A stretch of DNA of 64,000 bases from Actinomadura hibisca NBRC 15177 (GCF_001552635.1 NZ_BCRO01000012.1:248001-312000); one strand, 5' to 3'; counted from the first letter of the stretch, positions 52,856 to 62,540 are shown. A program made the numbers and translations. The notes: generated by a model from the sequence alone, not told the origin.

Positions 52856-52958
52856 GAGGCAGCCGTTGAAGCCCTTCCCCTCTCTGCCTGAAATGTCCGT
52901 CTCTTCAAAAGTGCTCACGAATCGTGTTACTCGCTGGTAGAACCCCAGGTCAGTGAGC
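52856..52958 (+). promoter_or_regulatory. CRISPR leader of array 2
   Basis: 103 bp, nearly identical to the leader of array 1 and the same length to the first repeat. Differences are confined to a few bases in the CT-rich left part (for example CCTCTCTGCCTG). Confidence 0.8.
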
Positions 52959-53353
52959 CTGCTCCCCGCGCACGCGGGGATGGACCCGGCATGTAGCCTC
53001 CCTTCCACGTGCCGGTCCACTGCTCCCCGCGCACGCGGGGATGGACCCGCTGGGACTGCCCATTTGGATGGTGTAAAGCACTGCTCCCCGCGCACGCGGG
53101 GATGGACCACCGCGATCAAGACCAACCGGCTCGTCGACTCCCTGCTCCCCGCGCACGCGGGGATGGACCCGTCTGGTCGGTCATCCCGCCGAGCTCGTGC
53201 CGCTGCTCCCCGCGCACGCGGGAATGGACCCACCCGCACCGGAACGCAGTAGGGCCCGTCGACCTGCTCCCCGCGCACGCGGGGATGGACCCGTGCGACG
53301 GTAGTAGACCGCCTGTGCCCCGGTCTGCTCCTCGCGCACGCGGGGGCGGCTTG
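52959..53353 (+). CRISPR. Type I-E CRISPR array 2: 7 repeats, 6 spacers
   Basis: Repeats start at 52959, 53020, 53081, 53142, 53203, 53264 and 53325, with 32-bp spacers. Repeat 3 ends GACCA, repeat 5 has GGGAATGG instead of GGGGATGG, and the last copy (from 53325) is strongly degenerate (TCCTCGCG, GGGGGCGGC), marking the leader-distal end. All six spacers are unique in the window. The array ends 99 bp before cas3. Confidence 0.97.
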
Positions 53354-53452
53354 GCGGCGTTCATGCTGATGGTGGCGGCGGTCACATGTTCCTTGCGTGC
53401 GCGAGCCTGGGCGGCTCCGTTGCGCTCCTAGCATGTATCGCTGCGCTGTGTA

Positions 53453-56419
53453 GTGACTTTTCCGCTTTCGGCCCGCTTCGCTGAAGTTGCTGCGACCGAT
53501 CTCTCCAGCGGATTTGATTCCACTGTGCTGGACGACGTGGTGGGACTGGCGCGGCTCGGGGCGAAGTTGTCCCGAGCCGCGCGTTCCGCGTGGGCTAAGC
53601 ATGACGACGACAAAGGTGACTGGCTTCCGCTGTGGCGTCATCTTGCGGACAGTGGTGCCATAGCAGGGCTGCTCTGGGACGAATGGCTTCCCTTGCAGGT
53701 GCGCAATGTCTTGAGCGCTGCCTTTCCGCAAGGAGAGGACGATGCTCGGCGGCTCGTGATCTGGTCTGCGGCTACCCATGACATCGGGAAGGCGACACCC
53801 GCATTCGCCGCCCAAGTCGAAACGCTCGCCAAGAAAATGTGCGACTACGGTCTGCAGATGCCGCTGCCCCGTCCCAAAGACGCTGGACGGCTCGCCCCGC
53901 ACGGGCTTGCCGGGATGCTCCTGCTCGACGAGTGGCTGGTGGATCGGTTCGGCTGGTCAGAGCGGCAAGCTTGGCAGTGGGGCATCGCAGCAGGCGGCCA
54001 TCACGGCGTTCCGCCCACGTGGGGAGACGTCCATGCGTTGCGCGTCCGGCCTCACCTACTTCGTACACGCGGGCATAAGCAGGCGTGGCGGGACGTGCAG
54101 TGGGAACTGCTGGACGCGTGCGCCGACGTCTGCGGCGTGCGCGATCGACTAGCCGACTGGCAAGACGTACGACTCTCCCAGCCTGCCCAGGCGGTCCTCA
54201 CCGGCGTGGTGATCGTCGCCGACTGGATCGCCAGCAACGCCGACCTGTTCCCCTACTCCCTGGACGCCAAAGGGCAGAGCGACCGCGAACGCATCGAGGC
54301 GGCCTGGTGCGGCCTCGCCCTCCCGCCGCCCTGGCGCGCCAACCCACCCGAGAGTGACCCACTGGCGGTCTACTCCTCCAGGTTCAAGCTGCCGGCCGGC
54401 GCCACGGTGCGGCCGCTCCAGGAGCAGGCCGTCCTGGCCGCACGGTCCATGTCCCCCGGCCTGATGATCATCGAAGGCCCGATGGGGGAGGGCAAGACCG
54501 AGGCCGGTCTGGCCGTCGCGGAGATCTTCGCCGCCCGCTCGGGGGCCGGCGGTGTATTCGTGGCCCTGCCGACGATGGCCACGAGCAACGCTATGTTCGC
54601 CCGAGTTCTCCAGTGGTTGCAACGGCTTCCAAATGCTGAAACGGGACAGGAAAAGCGAACTGTTCTGCTGGCGCACTCCAAAGCACCGCTGAACGACGAC
54701 TTCCAGGAACTCATCCGCGCGGGTTCGCGGTCAATTCGCGGCGTGCAACCCGACGAAGAGGAAACCGACGGCGCGACAGCGGAGCTGGTCGCCCACCAAT
54801 GGCTGCGCGGCCGCAAGAAAGCCATGCTGGCCTCCTTCGTGGTCGGCACGATCGACCAGCTCCTCTTCATGGGATTGAAAAGTCGCCACCTTGCGCTGCG
54901 GCATCTGGCGCTGGCCGGAAAAGTCGTCGTCATCGACGAAGCCCACGCCTACGACGCCTACATGAATTCCTACCTGGACCGCGCATTGTCATGGCTGGGC
55001 GCCTACGAGGTCCCGGTGGTGCTCCTGTCGGCGACACTGCCCGCCGGACGCCGCCGCGAACTCGCCGAGGCTTACGCCGGAAGGACGATCCAACCCGAAG
55101 ACGCCCAGAACATCGAGTCCGCCACCGGCTACCCGCTGATCACCACCGTCGAGCGCGACGGCACCGCACCACCGCCACAACAGGTCGCTCCGTCCGGACG
55201 GCGGACGAGCGTTCACGTCGAGCGGCTGGACGACGCCCTGGAATCGCTCGCCGAGCGCCTGGAGCATGAGCTGGCCGACGGCGGATGCGCCCTGGTGGTC
55301 CGCAACACCGTCGGCCGCGTCCTGGAAACCGCGTCCTTCCTTCGTGACCGTCTAGGACACGACAACGTCACCGTCGCGCACTCCCGCTTCGTTGACCTGG
55401 ACCGAATGCGCAAAGACGCGGACCTGGTGAGCAGGTTCGGCCCACCCGACAAGGACGGCGAGCGCCCCGACGGCCCGCATGTCGTGGTGGCGAGCCAGGT
55501 CGCCGAGCAGTCCTTGGACATCGACTTCGACCTGCTGGTCTCCGACCTGTGCCCAATCGACCTCCTGCTCCAGCGAATGGGACGGCTGCACCGCCACCAG
55601 CGCGGAAAAGACCAACAGAACCGTCCCCAACGCCTGCGGCAAGCCCGATGCCTGATAACCGGCGCCGACTGGGCCGCGGTCCCCGCCGAGCCCGCCCCCG
55701 GTTCCCAGCGCGTCTACTCCCGCCACGCCCTCCTCCGCTCGGCGGCAGCGCTGTGGCCCACCCTTGAAGGAGCAGGCGTCGTCAACCTGCCCGACGACAT
55801 CAGCCCCCTGGTCCAAGCGGCCTACGGAAACTCCCGCCTCGGCCCCGAAACCTGGCAGCCGGACATGCAGACGGCCCATGACCGGTTCCGCGCCCAGAAA
55901 GCAAAGCAGCACGCGAAGGCCGAGACCTTCCAGCTGGCCGACGTCGGCCCGGAGGGTGAGGCGCTGTTCGGCTGGATCGACGCGGGCGTGGGCGACGCCG
56001 ACGACACGCGCGCGGGCCGGGCACAGGTCCGCGACGGCGTGGAGTCGTTGGAGGTGCTGGTCGTGCAGCGCCTGGCGGACGGCACGGTCCGCACGCTGCC
56101 ATGGCTGGAGAACGGCCAGGGCGGGCTTTCCCTCCCCACCGACAACGTTCCACAACCGGAACGGGGACGCATCGTGGCGGCGTGCGGTTTGCGGCTTCCG
56201 TTCCAGTTCTCGATCCCCCGTATCGCCGATCAGGCCATCGAGGAATTGAAGAAAGAGGTCATTCCGGCATGGCAGGCGCGGGACAGTTCCTGGCTCGCCG
56301 AAGAACTGATCTTGTTTCTGGACGAGAACTGTCGTACCCGGCTGGCAGGTTACGTACTGCACTACAGCGAACACGACGGGTTGGAGGTCACCGATGGCGA
56401 GCCGGCCGCTCTCCCATGA
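53453..56419 (+). CDS. cas3: Cas3 nuclease-helicase, type I-E
   Basis: The 988-residue protein starts at a GTG. The HD nuclease domain (about 1-270) has WRHLADSGAIAG, HD109-110 in ATHDIGKATPA, and AAGGHHG at 180. The superfamily-2 helicase has GPMGEGKT (342-349), VVVIDEAHAYDAY (DEAH at 495) and QRMGRLHRHQR. Cas3 is recruited by Cascade bound to target DNA and degrades one strand. It is the first cas gene and overlaps casA by 26 bp. The first 40 codons use more T and A than the rest. Confidence 0.96.
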   Translation: MTFPLSARFAEVAATDLSSGFDSTVLDDVVGLARLGAKLSRAARSAWAKHDDDKGDWLPLWRHLADSGAIAGLLWDEWLPLQVRNVLSAAFPQGEDDARRLVIWSAATHDIGKATPAFAAQVETLAKKMCDYGLQMPLPRPKDAGRLAPHGLAGMLLLDEWLVDRFGWSERQAWQWGIAAGGHHGVPPTWGDVHALRVRPHLLRTRGHKQAWRDVQWELLDACADVCGVRDRLADWQDVRLSQPAQAVLTGVVIVADWIASNADLFPYSLDAKGQSDRERIEAAWCGLALPPPWRANPPESDPLAVYSSRFKLPAGATVRPLQEQAVLAARSMSPGLMIIEGPMGEGKTEAGLAVAEIFAARSGAGGVFVALPTMATSNAMFARVLQWLQRLPNAETGQEKRTVLLAHSKAPLNDDFQELIRAGSRSIRGVQPDEEETDGATAELVAHQWLRGRKKAMLASFVVGTIDQLLFMGLKSRHLALRHLALAGKVVVIDEAHAYDAYMNSYLDRALSWLGAYEVPVVLLSATLPAGRRRELAEAYAGRTIQPEDAQNIESATGYPLITTVERDGTAPPPQQVAPSGRRTSVHVERLDDALESLAERLEHELADGGCALVVRNTVGRVLETASFLRDRLGHDNVTVAHSRFVDLDRMRKDADLVSRFGPPDKDGERPDGPHVVVASQVAEQSLDIDFDLLVSDLCPIDLLLQRMGRLHRHQRGKDQQNRPQRLRQARCLITGADWAAVPAEPAPGSQRVYSRHALLRSAAALWPTLEGAGVVNLPDDISPLVQAAYGNSRLGPETWQPDMQTAHDRFRAQKAKQHAKAETFQLADVGPEGEALFGWIDAGVGDADDTRAGRAQVRDGVESLEVLVVQRLADGTVRTLPWLENGQGGLSLPTDNVPQPERGRIVAACGLRLPFQFSIPRIADQAIEELKKEVIPAWQARDSSWLAEELILFLDENCRTRLAGYVLHYSEHDGLEVTDGEPAALP

Positions 56420-58055
56420 CCTGACGCGCGAGCCGTGGCTCCCTGTGCTGCGCGCCGACGGCACCGGTGACGTGCTGTCGCTGCGGGAGGTCTTCGCCCA
56501 GGCAGATGGCCTGCTCAGGCTCGTCGGCGATCTCCCCACGCAGGAGTTCGCCCTGATGCGGCTGCTGCTGGCCATCCTGCACGACGCCCTCGACGGCCCG
56601 CAGAACCTGGACGAGTGGGAACGGCTCTGGAAAACCGACCTCCCCCTCGACCGGATCAACTCCTATCTGGACGACCACGGCGATCGTTTCGACCTCCTTC
56701 ACCCCCGAACGCCGTTCTTGCAGACCCCCACCCTGCACACCGCCAAAAAGGAGATCTCCTCCCTCGACAAGATCGTGGCCGATGTCCCCAACGGCGCGCC
56801 CCTGTTCACCATGCGCAGCCGCGGAGCGGACCGGCTGACGTTCGCCGAGGCCGCCCGCTGGCTGGTGCACGCCCAGGCCTTCGACACCTCGGGCATCAAG
56901 TCGGGAGCCGTGGGCGACCCGCGCGTCAAGGGCGGAAAGGGCTATCCCCAGGGAGTCGCATGGGCGGGAACCCTGGGCGGTGTCCTCGCCGCCGGGGACG
57001 ACCTGCGCGCAACACTGCTGCTGAACCTCATCGCCTTCGACACCAAGACGCTCCGCATCGATCCGCAGAACGACCGGCCCGCCTGGCGGCACGACGTGCC
57101 GACCGCCGCCCCGCTCGAAGAAGTCGAAGCCGCCCGCCGTCCCCACGGTCTCCGAGATCTGTACACCTGGCCGTCCCGGCGCATCCGCCTGCACTTCGAC
57201 GCCGAGGGCGTGCACGGCGTCGTCCTCGCCTACGGCGACGCCCTCACGCCCCGCAACAAGCACGCCCACGAGCCGATGACGGCATGGCGGCGCAGCCCCG
57301 CGCAGGAGAAGAAGCTCCGCGAGGAGCAGATCTACCTGCCGCGCGAGCACGACCCGGCCCGCACCGTTTGGCGTGGCTTGGGCGCCCTGATCGCCGGACG
57401 GGCCGAGGGTGGTAAACAGCGTGATGAGGCGCCGGTGATCGTCCGGCCCCGCGTCATGGACTGGGTGGCCCGGCTCACCGTCGAAGGCCCGCTACCGCCC
57501 GGCTTCCCGCTGCGGGCCCGGCTGATCGGCGCGGTGTACGGCACGCAGCAGTCGGTCATCGACGAGGTGATCGACGACGAGATCCAGATGCCGGTCGTCC
57601 TCCTCCATAAGCAGGATTTCGAACTGGGCATCGGGGCGATGGACGCCGTCGCCGACGCCGACAAGGCCGTTGGCGCCCTCGGCGACCTGGCCGCCGACAT
57701 CGCCAGAGCCGCTGGCGACGCCCCGGGCCCTCGGCAAGACGCCGCCCGCACCCGGGGTTTCGCCATGCTCGACGGCCCGTTCCGCGACTGGCTCGCCGGT
57801 CTGACCCCCGAGGCCGACCCTGACGAGGCCCGCGCCGAGTGGCAGCGAAAGGTCCGCACCATCATCCGCGGTCTTGGGAACGAGCTGGTCGCCGCCGCCG
57901 GTGACGCCGCCTGGCAGGGACGCGTCGTGTCCACCAAGGACGGCCGCGCCCTCTGGCTGAGCTCCACCCGGGCCGACCAGATCTTCGGTGGCAGGCTCGC
58001 CAAGATCCTCCCCGCCGCGCGTCCCCCCGCCCAGCCCACGGAGGACCAGCCATGA
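56394..58055 (+). CDS. casA: Cascade large subunit CasA (Cse1/Cas8e)
   Basis: The product has 553 residues: MASRPLSHDLTREPWLPVLR, then RLLLAILHDALDGP, FLQTPTLHTAKKE and the conserved segment GDPRVKGGKGYPQGVAWAGT. Cse1 is the large Cascade subunit that recognises the PAM and helps load target DNA. It begins inside the end of cas3, a coupling that would favour co-synthesis. The usual length is about 500-560. Confidence 0.93.
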   Translation: MASRPLSHDLTREPWLPVLRADGTGDVLSLREVFAQADGLLRLVGDLPTQEFALMRLLLAILHDALDGPQNLDEWERLWKTDLPLDRINSYLDDHGDRFDLLHPRTPFLQTPTLHTAKKEISSLDKIVADVPNGAPLFTMRSRGADRLTFAEAARWLVHAQAFDTSGIKSGAVGDPRVKGGKGYPQGVAWAGTLGGVLAAGDDLRATLLLNLIAFDTKTLRIDPQNDRPAWRHDVPTAAPLEEVEAARRPHGLRDLYTWPSRRIRLHFDAEGVHGVVLAYGDALTPRNKHAHEPMTAWRRSPAQEKKLREEQIYLPREHDPARTVWRGLGALIAGRAEGGKQRDEAPVIVRPRVMDWVARLTVEGPLPPGFPLRARLIGAVYGTQQSVIDEVIDDEIQMPVVLLHKQDFELGIGAMDAVADADKAVGALGDLAADIARAAGDAPGPRQDAARTRGFAMLDGPFRDWLAGLTPEADPDEARAEWQRKVRTIIRGLGNELVAAAGDAAWQGRVVSTKDGRALWLSSTRADQIFGGRLAKILPAARPPAQPTEDQP

Positions 58056-58657
58056 CCGCGACGCCCCACGCCGTTCGGCCCCTGGTGGAGAACACCGCCG
58101 GACGGTTCATCACCGAGCTGCAAGGCGGCTACCTCGCCGACAAGCCCGCCGCGGTCGGCACGCTCGCCCAGCTCCGCCGCGGCGCGGGCAAGCTCCCCGC
58201 CCAGACCCCTGAACTCTGGGGCGTCACCGGCACCGATCTGCTGCTCCGGGCCGACCGGCTGGCGGACAACGACACCCTCGCCGAACGCGCCGAGACCGGA
58301 TACTTCGTCGCGATCACCCTCTACGCCGCACACCAGCAGTCCCAAAGCACTCCCGTGCACAAGCGCGGTGTGGACCTGGGCGAAGCCGTCCGGCGCCTGA
58401 TGCCTCCGGGCGATATCGAGGAGACCATCCGTCGTCGTTTCGTCCGGCTCGGGACCGCAGGGACCGCCGCCATCCTGGCCTACCGGCTCCGCGAGATCGT
58501 CTCGCTGCTGCGGACCGAAGGCGTCCCCCTCGACTACGGGCGGCTCGCCGGGCAGCTCTACCTGGCCCAGACCCCCGACGGCATGAGCCGGGTCCGCCGG
58601 GAATGGGGCCGCAGCTTCCACACCCACAAAGCCGACCCCGACGAGGACACCCCATGA
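58052..58657 (+). CDS. casB: Cascade small subunit CasB (Cse2)
   Basis: The product has 201 residues, all-helical, with conserved RLMPPGDIEETIRRRFVRLG and DYGRLAGQLYLAQTPDGMSR. Two copies of Cse2 bind along the crRNA in Cascade and stabilise the displaced DNA strand. The start overlaps casA by ATGA and its end overlaps cas7e by ATGA. Confidence 0.92.
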   Translation: MTATPHAVRPLVENTAGRFITELQGGYLADKPAAVGTLAQLRRGAGKLPAQTPELWGVTGTDLLLRADRLADNDTLAERAETGYFVAITLYAAHQQSQSTPVHKRGVDLGEAVRRLMPPGDIEETIRRRFVRLGTAGTAAILAYRLREIVSLLRTEGVPLDYGRLAGQLYLAQTPDGMSRVRREWGRSFHTHKADPDEDTP

Positions 58658-59847
58658 CCTCTCGCACCATCGTTGAGCTGCACGTCCTGCAGACCGTCCC
58701 GCCGAGCAACCTCAACCGGGACGACACCGGCACCCCCAAGTCGGCCGTCTACGGCGGGGTGCGGCGGGCGCGCGTGTCCAGCCAGGCGTGGAAGCGCGCC
58801 ACCCGCCAAGCCTTCCAGCAGATCCTCGACCCCGCCGAACTCGGCGTCCGGACCCGCCGCCTCGCCGAACTCCTGGGCGCCCGCATCCGCAAGATCGACG
58901 AGTCGATCCCCGAGGCCGAAGCGTGGAACCTGGCCGCCGAGACGGTCACCGCCGCGACCGGCGCCAAGGTCGAGCCGCCCAAGCGCAACACCAAGGAGGG
59001 CGGCCCCGCCCCGGCGCCCGAGGCCCGCTACCTGATCTTCCTCAGCGCGCGCCAGCTGGACGCCCTGGCCGAGCTGGCGGTCAAGGGCCGCGACGACGTC
59101 AAGGCGTTCTTCAAGGCCAAGGAGAACAAGACCGCGGCCAAGCAGCTCGCCAACAGCCGCCACTCGGTCGACATCGCGCTGTTCGGCCGGATGGTCGCCG
59201 ACGGCTCCGACATCAACGTGGACGCCGCCGCGCAGGTCGCCCACGCCATCAGCGTGCACCGCGCCGACGTCGAGTCCGACTACTACACCGCCGTCGACGA
59301 CCACAAGGAGCGCGAGGAGGACGACAAGGGCGCCGGGATGATCGGCACAGTGGAGTTCAACTCCGCCACCCTCTACCGCTACGCCGCCCTGGACGTCGAC
59401 CTGCTGCGCGCCAACCTCGGCCGGGGCCTGCGCGACGGCGAGCCGGCCGACACCCCGGTCCGCCGCGCCGTGGAGGCGTTCGTCCGCGGGTTCGTCGAGT
59501 CCCTGCCCACCGGCAAGATCAACACGTTCGGACACCACACTCTGCCCGACGCCGTCATCGTCAAGGTCCGCTCGACGCGCCCGGTCAACTTCGTCGGCGC
59601 ATTCGAGCGCCCCTGCCGGGTCGGCGAAGAATCCGGCGGCTACGTCCTCCAGGCGAGCGAGCGGCTCGCCAAGCAGATCCCCGCCATCGAGACCGCCTTC
59701 GGCGTGGGGGCCGGCACCGAGACCTGGGTGACGCGCGTCGGCGAGGACACCGAAGCCCTGTCCCTGCTGGGCACCGAGCTGCCGCTGGACGAACTGGTGG
59801 CGGCGGTCGGCGCCGAGGTCGAGCGGCGGCAGAACGGCTCGGCATGA
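58654..59847 (+). CDS. cas7e: Cascade backbone subunit Cas7e (CasC/Cse4)
   Basis: The product has 397 residues. RTIVELHVLQTVPPSNLNRD and GGVRRARVSSQAWKRATRQA are the usual start of Cas7e, which packs six copies along the crRNA. A long insertion (KVEPPKRNTKEGGPAPAPEA) carries a charged linker. DDKGAGMIGTVEFNSATLYR and NTFGHHTLPDAVIVKVRSTR are further family hallmarks. The start overlaps casB by 4 bp. Confidence 0.95.
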   Translation: MTSRTIVELHVLQTVPPSNLNRDDTGTPKSAVYGGVRRARVSSQAWKRATRQAFQQILDPAELGVRTRRLAELLGARIRKIDESIPEAEAWNLAAETVTAATGAKVEPPKRNTKEGGPAPAPEARYLIFLSARQLDALAELAVKGRDDVKAFFKAKENKTAAKQLANSRHSVDIALFGRMVADGSDINVDAAAQVAHAISVHRADVESDYYTAVDDHKEREEDDKGAGMIGTVEFNSATLYRYAALDVDLLRANLGRGLRDGEPADTPVRRAVEAFVRGFVESLPTGKINTFGHHTLPDAVIVKVRSTRPVNFVGAFERPCRVGEESGGYVLQASERLAKQIPAIETAFGVGAGTETWVTRVGEDTEALSLLGTELPLDELVAAVGAEVERRQNGSA

Positions 59848-60524
59848 CCGTCCTGCTGATGCGGCTCGCCGGACCTCTCCAGGCCTGGGGGTCCGCGGCG
59901 CGCTTCGCCCGGCGCACCACCGAGGGCGCCCCGACCAAGAGCGGCGTGCTCGGACTGCTGGCGGCCGCCCTCGGCCGCCCCCGCACGGCCGATCCGTCGG
60001 ACCTGGCGGCGTTGCGCTTCGGCGTCCGCGTCGACCAGCGCGGGACGCTCCTGCGCGACTTCCAGACCGCCCACCGCCTCGACACCGGCGACGCTCTGCC
60101 GGTCTCCGAGCGGTTCTACCTGGCCGACGCCGTCTTCGTCGCCGCGGTCGAAGGCCCCCACGAACAGCTGTCGGAGCTGGACCGAGCACTCAAGCAACCC
60201 GTCTTCCTGCCCTATCTAGGCCGCCGCTCCTGCCCTCCGTCCAGCCCCGTCGATCTCGGCCTGCGCCCGGCTCTCGACCTCGAAACGGCGCTGACGGCGG
60301 AACCGTGGCACGCCGCCGACTGGTACCAGCGCGGCCACGACAACAACGTCGAAATCCTGGTCGAGGCGTCCGACGAGGCAGGACGCTTCGACACCCTGCG
60401 CGACCAGCCGCTCAGCTACGACCCGGCCCACCGCCGGTACGCGCTTCGCAGGGTCCGCAGCTTCCCGGTGACCGTTCCACGAGCCGCAGGCCACGACCCG
60501 ACGATCGTCCTGAGGAGCGAATGA
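59844..60524 (+). CDS. cas5e: Cascade subunit Cas5e (CasD)
   Basis: The product has 226 residues. MTVLLMRLAGPLQAWGSAAR is the Cas5e signature, followed by RRTTEGAPTKSGVLGLLAAA and LRDFQTAHRLDTGDALPVSE. Cas5e caps the 5' handle of the crRNA (ATGGACCC). It overlaps cas7e by ATGA, and cas6e starts 1 base after its stop. Confidence 0.95.
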   Translation: MTVLLMRLAGPLQAWGSAARFARRTTEGAPTKSGVLGLLAAALGRPRTADPSDLAALRFGVRVDQRGTLLRDFQTAHRLDTGDALPVSERFYLADAVFVAAVEGPHEQLSELDRALKQPVFLPYLGRRSCPPSSPVDLGLRPALDLETALTAEPWHAADWYQRGHDNNVEILVEASDEAGRFDTLRDQPLSYDPAHRRYALRRVRSFPVTVPRAAGHDPTIVLRSE

Positions 60525-60525
60525 C

Positions 60526-61224
60526 ATGTACCTGACGCGCTTCCGCATCAACACCGGACGCGTCGGCGCCCGCAAGCTCCTGGCCTCTCCCCAGGCACTC
60601 CACGCGGCCGTCATGATGTCCTTCGCCGAGCCGCCCCGCACCGGCGACGGGCCCCGGGTCCTGTGGCGGCTGGACCGCGACGGCAACGCCGACACGCACC
60701 TGTGCATCGTCAGCCCGATGCGGCCCGACCTGACCCATCTGGTCGAGCAGGCGGGCTGGCCGACGACCGGACGCTGGGACACCTTCGACTACGCGCCTTT
60801 CCTCAAACGCCTCAACGCGGGCGACACCTGGGGCTTCCGGCTCACCGCCAACCCCGTTCACAGCGTTCGCAACAAGGACGGCGCCCCCACCAAGCCCACC
60901 GCGCACCTCACCCCTGTCCACCAGCTCGGCTGGTTGCTGAAACGCCAGCAGAATGCGGGCTTCGAGGTCATGGAGAAGCCCCCGTACAAGCAGCTCATCC
61001 ACGACCAGGACAACCCCCATCGCGACACCCACGACATCCTGCTCCACGGCCGCCGCCAGCTCCGCTTCAGCAAAGGCCAGGGAAGACCGGTGACCCTGAT
61101 GACCGTGACCTACGACGGACGGCTGACCGTCACCGACCCCGACGCGTTCCGCGCGACCCTCACCCAGGGCCTGGGACGGGCCAAGGCTTACGGCTGCGGC
61201 CTGATGACCCTGGCCCCGGCCTGA
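60526..61224 (+). CDS. cas6e: CRISPR RNA endonuclease Cas6e (CasE)
   Basis: The product has 232 residues. MYLTRFRINTGRVGARKLLA followed by SPQALHAAVMMSF has the conserved His of Cas6e. The C-terminal glycine-rich loop is GLGRAKAYGCGLMTLAPA. Cas6e cleaves each repeat after the GC stem, leaving the 8-nt 5' handle. The gene begins 1 nt after cas5e and ends 3 nt before cas1. Confidence 0.95.
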   Translation: MYLTRFRINTGRVGARKLLASPQALHAAVMMSFAEPPRTGDGPRVLWRLDRDGNADTHLCIVSPMRPDLTHLVEQAGWPTTGRWDTFDYAPFLKRLNAGDTWGFRLTANPVHSVRNKDGAPTKPTAHLTPVHQLGWLLKRQQNAGFEVMEKPPYKQLIHDQDNPHRDTHDILLHGRRQLRFSKGQGRPVTLMTVTYDGRLTVTDPDAFRATLTQGLGRAKAYGCGLMTLAPA

Positions 61225-61227
61225 CCG

Positions 61228-62178
61228 ATGTCCACCGTCGGCAAGCGCCCAGCGTCCACCCCGCGCGAACTCACCCGGATGAGCGACCGCGTCTCGTTCC
61301 TCTACCTCGAACGTTGCCTGCTGCATCGCGAGGACAACGCCATCACCGCCGAAGACGCCGACGGTGTCACCCACATCCCCTCCGCGACCATCGGCACCCT
61401 GCTTCTGGGCCCCGGAACGCGCGTGACCCACCAGGCCATGAGCGTGCTGGGCGACAGCGGAGCCGGGGTCGTCTGGGTGGGGGAGCAGGGCGTGCGCTTC
61501 TACTCCGGCGGCCGTTCCCTCACCCGCTCGGCCGCCCTCGTCGAAGCCCAGGCACGGCTGTGGGCGAACCAGCGCACACGCCTGGACGTCGCCCGCGCCA
61601 TGTACCGGATGCGGTTCCCCGGCGAAGACCCTTCCCGCTTCTCCCGGCACGAACTGCTGGGCCGCGAAGGACGACGCGTCAAGGCCAGCTACCGGGAACA
61701 GGCGGCCCTCGCGGGCCTCACCTGGAATGGCCGCCGCTACGTGCCCGGAGACTTCGACGGCGGCGACACCGTGAACCAGGCCGTCACGGCGGCGGCCCAG
61801 TGCATGTACGGGATCGCCCAGACGACCGTCGCCGCCCTCGGCTGCGCGCCCGGCCTCGGCTTCATCCACTCCGGACACGAACTGGCCTTCGTCCTGGACA
61901 TCGCCGACCTCTACAAGACCGAGGTGGCCATCCCGGTCGCCTTCGAGATCGCCGCGCAGAGCCCCGACGACATAGGTTCTCGCACGCGCCGCGCCGTCCG
62001 CGACCGCGTCAACGAGATCAACCTGCTCCAGCGCTGCGTCAACGACATCAAGCAACTCCTGGCCCCCGACGCGCACGACGACCCCGCCGACACCGACACC
62101 GACCAGGTCACCCTGCAAAGCGACTACGGCATGGACGTGGAGTCCGGCCGCAACTACGCAGAGGACTTCGACTGGTGA
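61228..62178 (+). CDS. cas1e: Cas1e adaptation integrase
   Basis: The product has 316 residues. RVSFLYLERCLLHREDNAIT, then VTHQAMSVLGDSGAGVVWVG and GLGFIHSGHELAFVLDIADL contain the conserved metal-binding His and Asp residues of Cas1. With Cas2e it integrates new spacers at the leader end of arrays. Its end overlaps cas2e by GTGA. Confidence 0.96.
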   Translation: MSTVGKRPASTPRELTRMSDRVSFLYLERCLLHREDNAITAEDADGVTHIPSATIGTLLLGPGTRVTHQAMSVLGDSGAGVVWVGEQGVRFYSGGRSLTRSAALVEAQARLWANQRTRLDVARAMYRMRFPGEDPSRFSRHELLGREGRRVKASYREQAALAGLTWNGRRYVPGDFDGGDTVNQAVTAAAQCMYGIAQTTVAALGCAPGLGFIHSGHELAFVLDIADLYKTEVAIPVAFEIAAQSPDDIGSRTRRAVRDRVNEINLLQRCVNDIKQLLAPDAHDDPADTDTDQVTLQSDYGMDVESGRNYAEDFDW

Positions 62179-62525
62179 CGGTCATCATCCTCACCAACTG
62201 TCCTGCCGGCCTGCGCGGATTCCTGACGCGGTGGCTGATGGAGATCTCCCCGGGCGTCTTCATCGGCGGCCCGTCCACCCGCATCCGCGAGGCCCTGTGG
62301 GACGAAGTCCAGAAGTATGCCGACACGGGCCGCGCGCTGCTCGCCTACAGCACCAACAACGAGCAGGGCTTCACCTTCGAGACGCACGACCACAAGTGGC
62401 ACCCGGTCGACCACGACGGCATCACCCTGATCCGCCGCCCCAAGAACCAGCCGACGATCGCCGCCGCAACGCCCACCACGGGCTGGAGCAAGGCAGCAAA
62501 ACGCCGCCGCTACGGCAAACGCTGA
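62175..62525 (+). CDS. cas2e: Cas2e adaptation protein
   Basis: The product has 116 residues from a GTG that overlaps the cas1e stop. VTVIILTNCPAGLRGFLTRW, then LMEISPGVFIGGPSTRIREA and KYADTGRALLAYSTNNEQGF are typical of Cas2e, which bridges two Cas1 dimers. It completes the adaptation module, so the locus looks capable of acquiring spacers. Array 3's leader follows. Confidence 0.95.
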   Translation: MTVIILTNCPAGLRGFLTRWLMEISPGVFIGGPSTRIREALWDEVQKYADTGRALLAYSTNNEQGFTFETHDHKWHPVDHDGITLIRRPKNQPTIAAATPTTGWSKAAKRRRYGKR

Positions 62526-62540
62526 CACCGTTCGGACACC

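Noticed and set aside
52112..53431. Several open frames through the CRISPR arrays that translate to repeated CSPRTRGW-type peptides, on both strands
   Set aside because: They are translations of the 29-bp repeats and 32-bp spacers. The 61-bp period and leader features identify the region as CRISPR, so these are not genes.
52631..62525. tRNA-Thr as the attachment site of a genomic island holding the cas genes
   Set aside because: There is no integrase and no direct repeat of the tRNA 3' end was found downstream of cas2 or array 3, so only duplication of the tRNA unit is supported.
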